Shown one piece after another: positions 34,916 to 45,971 of a stretch of 64,000 nucleotides of DNA; position 1 is the stretch's first letter, and each line of letters opens with the position of its first letter. Below the pieces are notes generated by a model that saw only the letters and a program-made list of their open reading frames with translations, searched no databases and was not told the origin of the DNA. This stretch comes from Vampirovibrionales bacterium. Lineage in GTDB: Bacteria > Cyanobacteriota > Vampirovibrionia > Vampirovibrionales > Vampirovibrionaceae. The stretch lies in contig JAJCZA010000002.1 in the NCBI GenBank assembly GCA_029262635.1, forward strand, positions 186,001 to 250,000, written 5' to 3'. The translations under genes and the position numbers were made by a program.

Positions 34916-35893
34916 ATGATGAAGACCTCAAAAATTGGTACCTACACAGGCGCTTTTTCGCTTTGGTTGGCAAAAAGCCAAACCTTCTGGAGCGTTTTCG
35001 CGGCGGCTTTGTTTGTTGCGATTGGGCTGTTTGGGTATACCCTTTTTATGAGTGAAGGGTCACTTCAACCGACGGGGTTAGAGGGTTCGATGAACAATGA
35101 GTCCGCACTTTTGACGGAGGACGTGGACGAGATTTATCCTGATCATCTGATTGCGATGATTGACCGAATGGATGCTGATATTGACGATGAAATTAATGAA
35201 GTGGTTGAGCCCGTTGAGCCTGTGGGGGAAGACGGTCTCAATGAAGTCGCGGTAGGCGAAAACGAAAATAATGACGATAAGAAACCATTAGAGAAAAATA
35301 ATGCCTGGGAGGGCGTTGAAGACGAGGTCTTTGCTCTGCAGGCTTTGGGCCTGGCACTGCAAGCGGGTTTTAAGCCGCCTGCGGTTGCTTTTAAGTCTGA
35401 AAAAAATGCTTTGTCTGAGGCGGTGGCTGAGCCCACGCCAATGGAGGCAAAGTTGCGTGTTGATCCTTTTGCGCCTTTGATTTTTGATGATGGTAGTGGC
35501 AATATTCAGGTCTTGGGCCCGGATCCCATTGAGACCGATCCGACAGCGAACGTCCAATTCATGGGGATGATTGGCGACGCCCAAGGCTTAGGGAAGGATG
35601 CGGTTGCTATTTTGAGGTTGGTGGACGGCTCTGTTCCGGGAACCTTGGTGATGCGTCCGGGTGATTCTTTTGAGCTGGAAGGCGAAAAGGCAACGCTGGA
35701 AAAAGTTGAAAATGAACGGGTGCTGCTGAAATTTGCCGGGAACAAGCATTATGTGGATCTGGCGGCTTTTGTTGATACGGTCCCCACAACCGTCGGTGAT
35801 GACGATGAGTTACCTCCTTCATCATCAGGAATGGGAGGCCCTTCGGGAAGCCCATCGAGTGATGGTGGCTTTGATGAGTTGGATGAGTTTTAA
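34916..35893 (+). CDS. PilP/GspC-like inner-membrane secretin partner
   Basis: A bitopic protein of 325 aa. One N-terminal membrane helix (about 22-48: FAAALFVAIGLFGYTLFM) is followed by a long acidic linker. A periplasmic domain at about 178-275 is laid out like PilP or GspC: VDPFAPLIFDD, VQFMGMIGD, AILRLVDGSVPGTLVMRPGDSF, VENERVLLKFAGNKHYVDL. These proteins link the inner-membrane assembly to the secretin in type IV pili and type II secretion. The C-terminal tail is Gly/Ser/Pro-rich and acidic. It lies 45 bases upstream of two secretin genes on the same strand. No pilM/N/O genes precede it. Confidence 0.7.
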   Translation: MMKTSKIGTYTGAFSLWLAKSQTFWSVFAAALFVAIGLFGYTLFMSEGSLQPTGLEGSMNNESALLTEDVDEIYPDHLIAMIDRMDADIDDEINEVVEPVEPVGEDGLNEVAVGENENNDDKKPLEKNNAWEGVEDEVFALQALGLALQAGFKPPAVAFKSEKNALSEAVAEPTPMEAKLRVDPFAPLIFDDGSGNIQVLGPDPIETDPTANVQFMGMIGDAQGLGKDAVAILRLVDGSVPGTLVMRPGDSFELEGEKATLEKVENERVLLKFAGNKHYVDLAAFVDTVPTTVGDDDELPPSSSGMGGPSGSPSSDGGFDELDEF

Positions 35894-35938
35894 ATTAGAA
35901 AGAACCTTAGAAGGATTAGAGAGAGGCCATTTAAAAGG

Positions 35939-37924
35939 ATGAAGCAATTGAACAAGTTATGGGTTAAAGCCACTTCGCTTGCGCTAGTGGTTTTAATGCT
36001 GTGTTCACCTCTTTCTGAGGCAAAAAGTGAATATGGCCTTTCAGCCAATGGTCTTTCGCTCTCTCATGAGGTTCGAGTCCCCGGAGGGGATAAGCTGGTT
36101 TCGGTTGAGGCCGCTAACGCTAGTGTGCGGGAACTTTTACGGGATATGTCTAGCCAGGGCGGATTTAATCTGATTTTGGATCCTTCGATCCAGGGCACCA
36201 TTACGCTGGAGCTTCAAAATGTTTCCATCGATAATGCGTTAAGCGCGATTTCAAATCTGGTGGGTATTGAAATTCTTCCTCGAAGTGCCAATATTTTTCT
36301 GGCAATTGCCAAGGATGCGGCGGTTGAAAAGGGGTTAAATCGTCGTCTAACGAAGATGATTAAAGTTAAATTTGGAAATGCGACCCAAATTGCGGCTTTG
36401 TTGAACTCCTCTCTATTCGCTATTGAAAATGCTCAATTATCCCAAGTGGGAGGCAGTGGTGGCCAAGGCGGCGGTTCCGGCGGCGGTCTTGGTGGCGGAA
36501 GTGGTGGGATTGGCCAGTTCCAAAAAATAAAACCGGATCCTCGAACCAATAGTTTGATTATTATTGGTTCTCAACGCGATATTGATTTGGCTGAAGCGGC
36601 GGTTAAGCAAATGGATCGCCCTCGGTTGTCTCGAACATTTTATTTAAGTTATGCCAATGCGCTGGACGTGGCCACTCAATTAACCAGCAGTATTTATAAC
36701 GACGGAACGGCTGGACTCCTGTTTCAAGGCGGTGGCGGTGGTTCTGGTGGCGGCGCCGGTGGTGGCCAGGGCGGCGGCGCCGGCGGTAGTGCGGGTGGTG
36801 GTGCTCAAAGTCGTTCAGGGCCCATGCAGTTGCCGAGTTCCTTGCGTGTTCAGTCAGAAAAAGTGGAAGAAGGCTCTGGGATTAATAATTTAACCGGCGG
36901 AGATGGATCAACCTCCTCTTTTACAGGTGAAATTACCCTTCGAGGGACTGTTAAATCTACGGAGACGGTTCGCGTCTCTCCACTGGGACCTATTGTGGTT
37001 CCGGATACCCGATTGAATGCGGTGACGGTTATGGGAACCGCTCAGCAAATCCAGAGTGCGGCAGAGTTGATTCCTATACTTGATGCGGCGCCTCCTCAGG
37101 TATCGATTGAGGTTTCCATGATTGAGATTACCGAAGATGGGATGAAGGAATTTAGTACTCAGCAAGGGATTGCTGATGGACGACTTCAGCTCGGCTTTAA
37201 TAATGAACCTCTGGCAGGGCTCGCGGATCCAACGGGCTTGGCGCCTGCTGGGTCAGGGCTGATTGGTTTACCTTCTAACGATCCCAATGAAGCCGCCGCC
37301 TTTGCCCGTTCGGGGGCTTCCTTCTCCTCTCAGCCGGTTGTTGATGATGCTAATTTTATGTTTCAGCTTAATGGATTGGTGAATAGCCGTCGGGCAAAAG
37401 TATTGGCAAACCCAACTATTGTGGCAACCCACGATACGGAGTCTATTATCAGCATGGTGGAAGAAATTATCCGGCGGGTTAACGTCACAGTTGATGGACA
37501 GACGGGTACCACCACGATTGAAACAGAGCTGGGTGAAGCAGGCATTGTTTTGGATATCTTGCCGAAAGTGGGCGAAGATGGAACGGTTTCCATGCGGATC
37601 CGCCCATCTATTACCAGCATCCGTTCCGTGATTCGAACCAATAACAATATTACGACGCTCCTGACTAAACGTGATGTTTTGGCTCAGACGGTTCGGATTA
37701 AAGATGGGCAAACACTGGTTTTAGGTGGATTGGTCAATGAGTCGAAGATTAAACGAATGGAAAAACTGCCCTTTTTAGGCGATTTGCCCATTGTCGGCGC
37801 GCTGTTCAGAGCATCCACCAATCAACATGAGCGTAGCGAAGTCGTTATTTTGTTAACACCGCATATTATCCGTAAAACAAAAGTGACCCCGGTTCATTAC
37901 TCGGATCCGTTGGCATCCTACTAG
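35939..37924 (+). CDS. secretin (PilQ/GspD family), first of tandem pair
   Basis: An outer-membrane secretin of 661 aa with a signal peptide (to about residue 28). An N0/STN-like domain follows (SVRELLRDMSSQGGFNLILD, about 60-115). Two secretin_N domains come next, each carrying a glycine-rich insert (about 170-195 and 262-285). The C-terminal secretin core includes VANPTIVATHDTESI-like strands, LPKVGEDGTVSMRIRP and the signature GQTLVLGGLVNES ... KLPFLGDLPIVGALFR ... VVILLTPHII. It would form a multimeric pore for a type IV pilus or type II-like system. It is followed within 20 bases by a second secretin gene. No assembly ATPase is in the window. Confidence 0.9.
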   Translation: MKQLNKLWVKATSLALVVLMLCSPLSEAKSEYGLSANGLSLSHEVRVPGGDKLVSVEAANASVRELLRDMSSQGGFNLILDPSIQGTITLELQNVSIDNALSAISNLVGIEILPRSANIFLAIAKDAAVEKGLNRRLTKMIKVKFGNATQIAALLNSSLFAIENAQLSQVGGSGGQGGGSGGGLGGGSGGIGQFQKIKPDPRTNSLIIIGSQRDIDLAEAAVKQMDRPRLSRTFYLSYANALDVATQLTSSIYNDGTAGLLFQGGGGGSGGGAGGGQGGGAGGSAGGGAQSRSGPMQLPSSLRVQSEKVEEGSGINNLTGGDGSTSSFTGEITLRGTVKSTETVRVSPLGPIVVPDTRLNAVTVMGTAQQIQSAAELIPILDAAPPQVSIEVSMIEITEDGMKEFSTQQGIADGRLQLGFNNEPLAGLADPTGLAPAGSGLIGLPSNDPNEAAAFARSGASFSSQPVVDDANFMFQLNGLVNSRRAKVLANPTIVATHDTESIISMVEEIIRRVNVTVDGQTGTTTIETELGEAGIVLDILPKVGEDGTVSMRIRPSITSIRSVIRTNNNITTLLTKRDVLAQTVRIKDGQTLVLGGLVNESKIKRMEKLPFLGDLPIVGALFRASTNQHERSEVVILLTPHIIRKTKVTPVHYSDPLASY

Positions 37925-37942
37925 AGAAGAGGTTTGATTAAA

Positions 37943-40471
37943 GTGGTTTTTCAACACTCCTGTTTCATGACACAGCGTTTTCGTCTTTTGAGACACTCTT
38001 TAGGACAGTCTATGATGGCTGGCCTATTGACGATGGGGCTTTTGCTTCAGTGCCTCCCTGCACTGGCCCAAACCAACTCCTCGGGTATTTTAATGGGCGA
38101 AGTTAACTTATCCGTGACACCCTCTCAAGTTAAACGGGCTGTTCAGGTTAAAGGAAGCGAACAGCTTGTGAATCTGGCTTTTCGGGACATCGCCATTGGG
38201 GATGCCCTTCGTGCTTTAGGCCGTAAAGGTGGTTTTAACGTTGCTATTAATGATTCGGTTACTGGGCGGATTAGTATTGATTTAAAAGGCATCACGATTC
38301 AAGAAGCGCTTGAGGCCATTCGAACTCAAAGTGACTTAAGTTATTCGACTCGAGGTGAAAACACATTGATGGTTTCGACCATCGAGTCTCTTCAGGGGCA
38401 GGAATTGCAGCGAACCCACTCGGATGTTATCCCTTTAAGCCATGCGAATGCAAGTGTGTTAGCGCAAATTTTGAACCAATCCGTCTTTGCCCCTTCGGGT
38501 GTCGGACAAGTTCAAGGGAATGCAGGCGGTGGTGTTCTTCTGACGATTACGCCAGACTTTAGAACTAATTCACTGATTGTTGTGGGGCGGCCCGATGATG
38601 TGAAAACCGCCCATGAATACGTGAAAGTGCTGGATGTTCCCCGTGAAAGTAAAACATGGCGACTCAGCCACTCGGATGCGGTGGATGTGGCGTCCATTCT
38701 TTCTTCAAGCTTGTTTAATGAAGGGAACCCAACGCTCCAGTTCCAAGGTTCTGGCGGTGGCGGAGGCAGTGCTGGTGGCGGCGGTCAAGGCCAATCTTCC
38801 ACCTTAGGGGTTCTGCCCAGCACGCTGCGTGTTCGCACAGAAGATATTGAGGAAGGCGAAGGCGGTGAATCAACCGGAAACACTGGCGGTGGCGATGGAA
38901 GCGAAGGGGTTGCTACCGATGTGACCTTGCGAAGCCAAGAGAAAATGGAAGCACTCGTTCAAATTACTCCCAACGGGGTGATTATGGTCCCTGATTCCCG
39001 TTTGAACACACTCACCCTCTTTGGAACAGCAGAACAAATTGCGGTGGCGGATCAGATGATTGCTAGTCTGGATCGGCGGGCGCCTCAGGTGGTGATTGAA
39101 ACTACCATGATTGAAGTCGATGAAACGGCTCGAAAAGAATTGAGTTTTAATTATTCTGTGGATGGTTTGCATGTGGGAGCGAGCGGGAATAACCCGGCCC
39201 CAGCAGGAAATTTGGGTGGCCCGATTCCCTTTCCAGGCGGGATTGGTATTCCTTCCAATGTGACGAATGTGTTTTCTAATTTATTCCGTTACACATCCAA
39301 CTTTACAGGGACTGGAACCGCCAACGAGTTCTTCTATCAATTGAACGCATTGGTTAATAATCAAAAAGCAAAAGTGATTGCCAATCCGACTATTGTGGCT
39401 CTGTCAGACAAGGAGTCCATCGTCAGTATTGTTGATGAAATTATCGAAAGTATTTCGGTGACCATTGACAGTAACGGGGGCGGTGCTGTTGGGCAAGAAA
39501 CCAATATTGGGGAAGTGGGTGTGGTGCTCAACGTTTTGCCTAAAGTTGCCCCTAATGGGGACATTAACATGCGGATTCGTCCTTCGCTGACCACCATTTC
39601 AAGTATTCAAGTCGATGTTAATGGAAACCTGATTACCTTGCTCAATCGTCGGGAGGCCCTAGCACAAAACATCATTATGCGTGATGGGGAAACGTTTGTT
39701 TTGGGCGGCATGATTATTGAGGAAGATAGTAACACCCTGAATAAAATACCGTTTTTAGGCGACTTGCCCATCTTGGGTGCCTTGGCTCGCTCATCACTCC
39801 GAAACAAAGGTAAACGAGAGCTGATGATTATTATTACACCCCATATCGTTAATGATGATTATGGTCGGGTGGCATCATCCCATGCCCCTATCCATAAGGG
39901 TCGGCAAGCGATTCATAAAAAAGGCGCTCATAAAAAATTAGCACTGACCAAGGCGGATGATAAATCGCGGCCGGGGAAAGAGGCTGAATCGGAGGAAACG
40001 TTTAACTTACAGGCATTGACGGTTGACGGGACAAAAGATTACCTTCCTGCCGTGAATCCGACCACCTCCCTGTCGAAATTGGCTTTTCCGAGAGAAAAAG
40101 GGATTCATGCCCATCCGATTCCTAAAACACCAGCGAAGCAGAATTCCCGATTTTTACCTAAAATTAAGGAATCTCAAGCGATTCGGGTTGATAAAGCGAA
40201 GGTCGTTCCCCCGGCTCCAAAAGCCGTACAAACGAGGATTACTCGTCCGTCTCGGGTTCGACAGCATGGTATCAAACCCTCTTTTGTCCAACCCGCTCAG
40301 AGAGGGAGTCAGATCCAGCCCCGATTGAATCCGGCGAAGCTGCCACCTCGTCGAGTAAAGCAAGAGACACGCCAACCCATTGTTAGGCCACTAGATACAA
40401 GTAATGAAGCCATTGAAGCGATTATGCGGAAATTCTTGCCACAATTTGACCCGACAAAGGATCTGTACTAA
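37943..40471 (+). CDS. secretin (PilQ/GspD family), second of tandem pair, with basic C-terminal tail
   Basis: A second secretin of 842 aa, paralogous to its upstream neighbour. Order: signal peptide, STN-like domain (IGDALRALGRKGGFNVAIND), secretin_N domains with one glycine-rich insert (about 270-285), then the core with DGETFVLGGMIIEE ... KIPFLGDLPILGALARSS ... MIIITPHIV. After the core, about 190 further residues are lysine/arginine/proline-rich and low-complexity, then end in a short helical segment (NEAIEAIMRKFLPQFD). The tail is absent from the first secretin. I chose the GTG at 37943 (AGAGG about ten bases upstream); TTG 37934 and ATG 37967 are alternatives. Confidence 0.88.
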   Translation: MVFQHSCFMTQRFRLLRHSLGQSMMAGLLTMGLLLQCLPALAQTNSSGILMGEVNLSVTPSQVKRAVQVKGSEQLVNLAFRDIAIGDALRALGRKGGFNVAINDSVTGRISIDLKGITIQEALEAIRTQSDLSYSTRGENTLMVSTIESLQGQELQRTHSDVIPLSHANASVLAQILNQSVFAPSGVGQVQGNAGGGVLLTITPDFRTNSLIVVGRPDDVKTAHEYVKVLDVPRESKTWRLSHSDAVDVASILSSSLFNEGNPTLQFQGSGGGGGSAGGGGQGQSSTLGVLPSTLRVRTEDIEEGEGGESTGNTGGGDGSEGVATDVTLRSQEKMEALVQITPNGVIMVPDSRLNTLTLFGTAEQIAVADQMIASLDRRAPQVVIETTMIEVDETARKELSFNYSVDGLHVGASGNNPAPAGNLGGPIPFPGGIGIPSNVTNVFSNLFRYTSNFTGTGTANEFFYQLNALVNNQKAKVIANPTIVALSDKESIVSIVDEIIESISVTIDSNGGGAVGQETNIGEVGVVLNVLPKVAPNGDINMRIRPSLTTISSIQVDVNGNLITLLNRREALAQNIIMRDGETFVLGGMIIEEDSNTLNKIPFLGDLPILGALARSSLRNKGKRELMIIITPHIVNDDYGRVASSHAPIHKGRQAIHKKGAHKKLALTKADDKSRPGKEAESEETFNLQALTVDGTKDYLPAVNPTTSLSKLAFPREKGIHAHPIPKTPAKQNSRFLPKIKESQAIRVDKAKVVPPAPKAVQTRITRPSRVRQHGIKPSFVQPAQRGSQIQPRLNPAKLPPRRVKQETRQPIVRPLDTSNEAIEAIMRKFLPQFDPTKDLY

Positions 40472-40510
40472 AACCATATAGAACCACTTGTTTGATGGAT
40501 AGTTACCCTT

Positions 40511-40592
40511 GGAAGGGGTCCGGGTGGTGAGGACGCGGTCTTGAAAACCGTTGCCCCGCAAGGGGTTGCAGGTTCGAATCCTGTCCCTTCCG
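40511..40592 (+). tRNA. tRNA-Ser (anticodon UGA)
   Basis: An 82-base serine tRNA. The acceptor stem GGAAGGG (40511-40517) pairs with CCCTTCC (40585-40591), followed by discriminator G. The D arm GGGTGGTGA is typical. The anticodon loop CTTGAAA places TGA at 40542-40544. The long variable arm pairs CCCC with GGGG around GCAA, as expected for type II tRNAs. The T arm contains GGTTCGAATCC. CCA is not encoded, so it must be added by the nucleotidyltransferase (candidate gene at 17711-19192). Confidence 0.95.
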
Positions 40593-40648
40593 ATTTGAAT
40601 CCTCTTAAATAAATTAACCCGTTAGAGAGAGCGAAAGGCACTTGAGCT

Positions 40649-40828
40649 ATGAGAGAAAAAATGAGTCGAGAGAGCAAACTCCATGTGGCAAAAGACATTG
40701 TCGCGAGTTATGCGCGAGGCAACGAGAAGATTTCAGCCGATGAGCTGTGCGAAATTCTGAAAAAAGTTTATAATGCGGTGGATGAACTGGTTCCCGATCC
40801 AGATGGGCATCGTATTGGACTCGCTTAG
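40649..40828 (+). CDS. 59-aa MucR/Ros-like small protein
   Basis: A short frame of 59 codons. Its central region (LHVAKDIVASYARGNEKISA, then DELCEILKKVYNAVDEL) follows the pattern of the N-terminal part of MucR/Ros regulators: DIV-x-x-Y, a short turn, SA-x-EL, then a helix with V-x-x-AV-x-x-L. The zinc-finger DNA-binding half of MucR is missing. It may be a stand-alone multimerisation module or a remnant. An ATG at 40661 is an alternative start. It begins 57 bases after the tRNA on the same strand. Confidence 0.6.
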   Translation: MREKMSRESKLHVAKDIVASYARGNEKISADELCEILKKVYNAVDELVPDPDGHRIGLA

Positions 40829-40862
40829 AGGCAAAACGAACCCGTGAAGATAATGACTGGCT

Positions 40863-41408
40863 TTAGCTTTTCTCATTCTTCTTTTTGGGTTTCTTAGCTT
40901 TCGGTTCCTTGGCCTCATAAATGGGATCAGGAAAATAGTTGTCGCCGAGCAGACGCTTCATACTGCGAATTTCGCTATTGGCTCTCAACCCATAGGGGTT
41001 ATCGGGAAAACTGCTGGAAAGAAACGTATAGAGTTCATAGGCCTCATCATAGAGTTCACGCTTTTGGTAAAGCACCGCCGCCTGATACACAGGCTGAACC
41101 ATCTGCTTGTTTTTGGGGTGTTTTTTCATGAGTTCCATGAGCTTGTACCGAATGTCAGCCAACTCACCAGAATCCTCTGGAGAAAATAGGTAACGAGACT
41201 GGATTTTAATGAGGAGCTTGTTCAGGGATTCAGAAAGGGGCTCTAAGCCTTCTTTTAGTTTGGCCTCGGCCTGTGGGTCCACTTCTTTTTTCTTTTTCTT
41301 GGCATTCGCGGATAAATTACCGACACCCATACTGAGAAAGACACTGCCGATTAGAATTAGGCTGGTGCCTTGTCGTAAACGTCTGAGTAAAAGTGAGAAA
41401 AAAGACAT
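40863..41408 (-). CDS. exported TPR-like protein
   Basis: 181 aa from an ATG with GAGG six bases upstream (a TTG four codons earlier is also open). A basic N terminus and hydrophobic stretch (TSLILIGSVFLSMGVGNLSANA) form a signal peptide. The mature part starts with a poly-lysine run. A helical repeat resembling tetratricopeptide pairs is visible (PVYQAAVLYQKRELYDEAYE, then LYTFLSSSFPDNPYGLRA). The C terminus is again lysine-rich. Related small periplasmic TPR proteins act in envelope assembly, but no specific partner is indicated. It ends 34 bases from the convergent MucR-like ORF. Confidence 0.6.
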   Translation of the reverse strand: MSFFSLLLRRLRQGTSLILIGSVFLSMGVGNLSANAKKKKKEVDPQAEAKLKEGLEPLSESLNKLLIKIQSRYLFSPEDSGELADIRYKLMELMKKHPKNKQMVQPVYQAAVLYQKRELYDEAYELYTFLSSSFPDNPYGLRANSEIRSMKRLLGDNYFPDPIYEAKEPKAKKPKKKNEKS

Positions 41409-44308
<2,900 letters not shown>

Positions 44309-44314
44309 CCCCCC

Positions 44315-44337
44315 CCCATCTCCCTCTTTTAGATGGG
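44315..44337 (+). terminator. hairpin after gyrB
   Basis: CCCATCT (44315-44321) pairs with AGATGGG (44331-44337) around a nine-base loop, seven bases after the gyrB stop. It is preceded by a run of nine C and lacks a downstream T-run, so it may be only a weak terminator or a 3' stabilising hairpin. Confidence 0.35.
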
Positions 44338-44471
44338 AATATCAAGGTAAATTCTTGTAAAAAATGGTACTTAATCGGGCGCTTCGCATTGGTGTTTGCG
44401 AATTTTAGGGGGAGAATAAAAGCAAACTCAATATTGAATTACTGTCTTGACAAGAGAAGATCCGGAGCGCA

Positions 44472-45971
44472 ATGCTGTTAAGCCAAAGAGATAGAGTATT
44501 CAGGCGGTTATGCTTGGTGGTTATGCCATGGGTCTTGTGGTGCGCTGGTGCGGTGGCCTTGGCGCAATATGCAGCCCAGCCTGCTTCTGTATCGTCCTCA
44601 TCTTCGGATAAGGCGGTTTCAGAAAAAACGGTACTGAATCGACAGCCCGATATAGTTTTGCAGGGAACGCTTCTCAAAACGGAGTCTTTTCCCATTGATC
44701 TGAAAACCGTGTTGCAACTCACCGAGGATCAAAATCTGCTGATCGCTCGTCAGCGGTTGGGAACTAAAATTGAGAAGAGTCGTTTCTATCAGGACTTGGC
44801 TGGATTTTTGCCGGATTTTAAAGGCTTTTATGACCACCGACGCTTTCAGGGGGTTGTCCAGTTGTTTGGAAACCAGACGCTGGCAATTCGGCAAACCGTG
44901 ATTGAACCCGGCATGTCTTTGAGTCACCGACTGTATCCGGGAGGAAAACGGATTTTTGATGCACTGGCCTCCCGTCGCCGAGTCAATGCCAGTCAGTCGT
45001 TGGTAAAGGAAACGTATCAACAACAACTGGCCCGGGCCGTTGAGGGGTATTATGATTTACTAGGGGCTCAGTACCTTGAGGAATTTGCCCGAAAAAGTCT
45101 GGCCGAAGCTGAGGCACAAATGGCCGTGGATGAAGCTCGACTGAAAGCGGGCGTCGGAACCCGGCTGGAAGTGATGCTTTCTAAGACCGCTGAAGCGAAG
45201 CGCCGCCGGGAATGGATTGATGCCAACAACGGGATCGTTAAGGCGGAGCAAGCATTACTAAATCGTTTGAATCTGGATGTCAATATTCATTTACTGGCCG
45301 AGCCTTCGGATGCGACGATTCATCGTTTGCTGGCGAGCGATCTGCCATCCGAGACGTTAATTGCCCAAGCTCTGAAGAAACATCCGGCTCTTCATCGATT
45401 GAGGCAGGAATTAAAATCCATGAAGTGGGAATCCCGGAGTGTGCTTTCTGAAATGGTTCCCTCGGTGGATCTGAATGCCGCGATGAGCTACAGAGGCCCC
45501 CATTTTAATCAGTTGGGGCTAAATCGCTCCGGTGGTTTTTCAGTGCAAACCTCGTTTGGGGATGGATTGGGGTTGGCGATTCCGACTCGTTGGCTGGAAA
45601 AGCACCGGCTGGTGAAGCAGAAACTGCTGGAACAACAGGCGCAAATCCGGGATATTGAGTCGGCCGTTATTAATGCCCATTTGGACAGTCAGAGTTTCGA
45701 GCAGGCGATCACCGCCTCTAAAGAGGAAAAATCGGCGGCAGAAGAGAGCCTTCGCCTTTCTTTAGGGCGCTATAAGGCGGGTGTTGGTATTCAGCTCAAT
45801 GTTCTCAAGGCAGAAGCCTCTTTGAGCAGTGCTCGTTCTGCTTGGGTTCAGTCGGTTATTGACTTTAATAAGGCGCAAATCCAACTACTGGAAGCGTTAG
45901 GCGAAGTTTCAAAAAAAACACTGCTTCAAGGACTGGAACGCTTGGATGGAGACAAATCATCGGATGACTAA
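44472..45971 (+). CDS. TolC-like outer-membrane efflux protein
   Basis: A 499-aa outer-membrane factor with a signal peptide (about 1-31). The duplicated coiled-coil and strand pattern of the TolC/OprM family is visible, for example LARAVEGYYDLLGAQYLEEF and SVINAHLDSQSF-like helices, with paired repeats ARLKAGVGTRLEVMLSK and GRYKAGVGIQLNVLKAE in the two halves. It would form the exit duct for the RND pump encoded downstream. GGAG lies four bases before the ATG. The next gene overlaps by 26 bases. It starts a tolC-hlyD-acrB operon. Confidence 0.9.
   Translation: MLLSQRDRVFRRLCLVVMPWVLWCAGAVALAQYAAQPASVSSSSSDKAVSEKTVLNRQPDIVLQGTLLKTESFPIDLKTVLQLTEDQNLLIARQRLGTKIEKSRFYQDLAGFLPDFKGFYDHRRFQGVVQLFGNQTLAIRQTVIEPGMSLSHRLYPGGKRIFDALASRRRVNASQSLVKETYQQQLARAVEGYYDLLGAQYLEEFARKSLAEAEAQMAVDEARLKAGVGTRLEVMLSKTAEAKRRREWIDANNGIVKAEQALLNRLNLDVNIHLLAEPSDATIHRLLASDLPSETLIAQALKKHPALHRLRQELKSMKWESRSVLSEMVPSVDLNAAMSYRGPHFNQLGLNRSGGFSVQTSFGDGLGLAIPTRWLEKHRLVKQKLLEQQAQIRDIESAVINAHLDSQSFEQAITASKEEKSAAEESLRLSLGRYKAGVGIQLNVLKAEASLSSARSAWVQSVIDFNKAQIQLLEALGEVSKKTLLQGLERLDGDKSSDD

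Noticed and set aside
36463-36810. Short repeated GGC/GGT units that look like a tandem repeat or CRISPR-like array
   Set aside because: They encode glycine-rich inserts in frame within the secretin and have no constant repeat-spacer structure.
37268-37711. Opposite-strand frame of about 147 codons inside the first secretin
   Set aside because: It lies wholly within a well-supported secretin core, shows no domain and has no ribosome site; it is a shadow frame.
44309-44317. Run of nine C directly after the gyrB stop as a phase-variable tract
   Set aside because: It lies outside any coding frame and no promoter spacing depends on it; it may also be a sequencing uncertainty.
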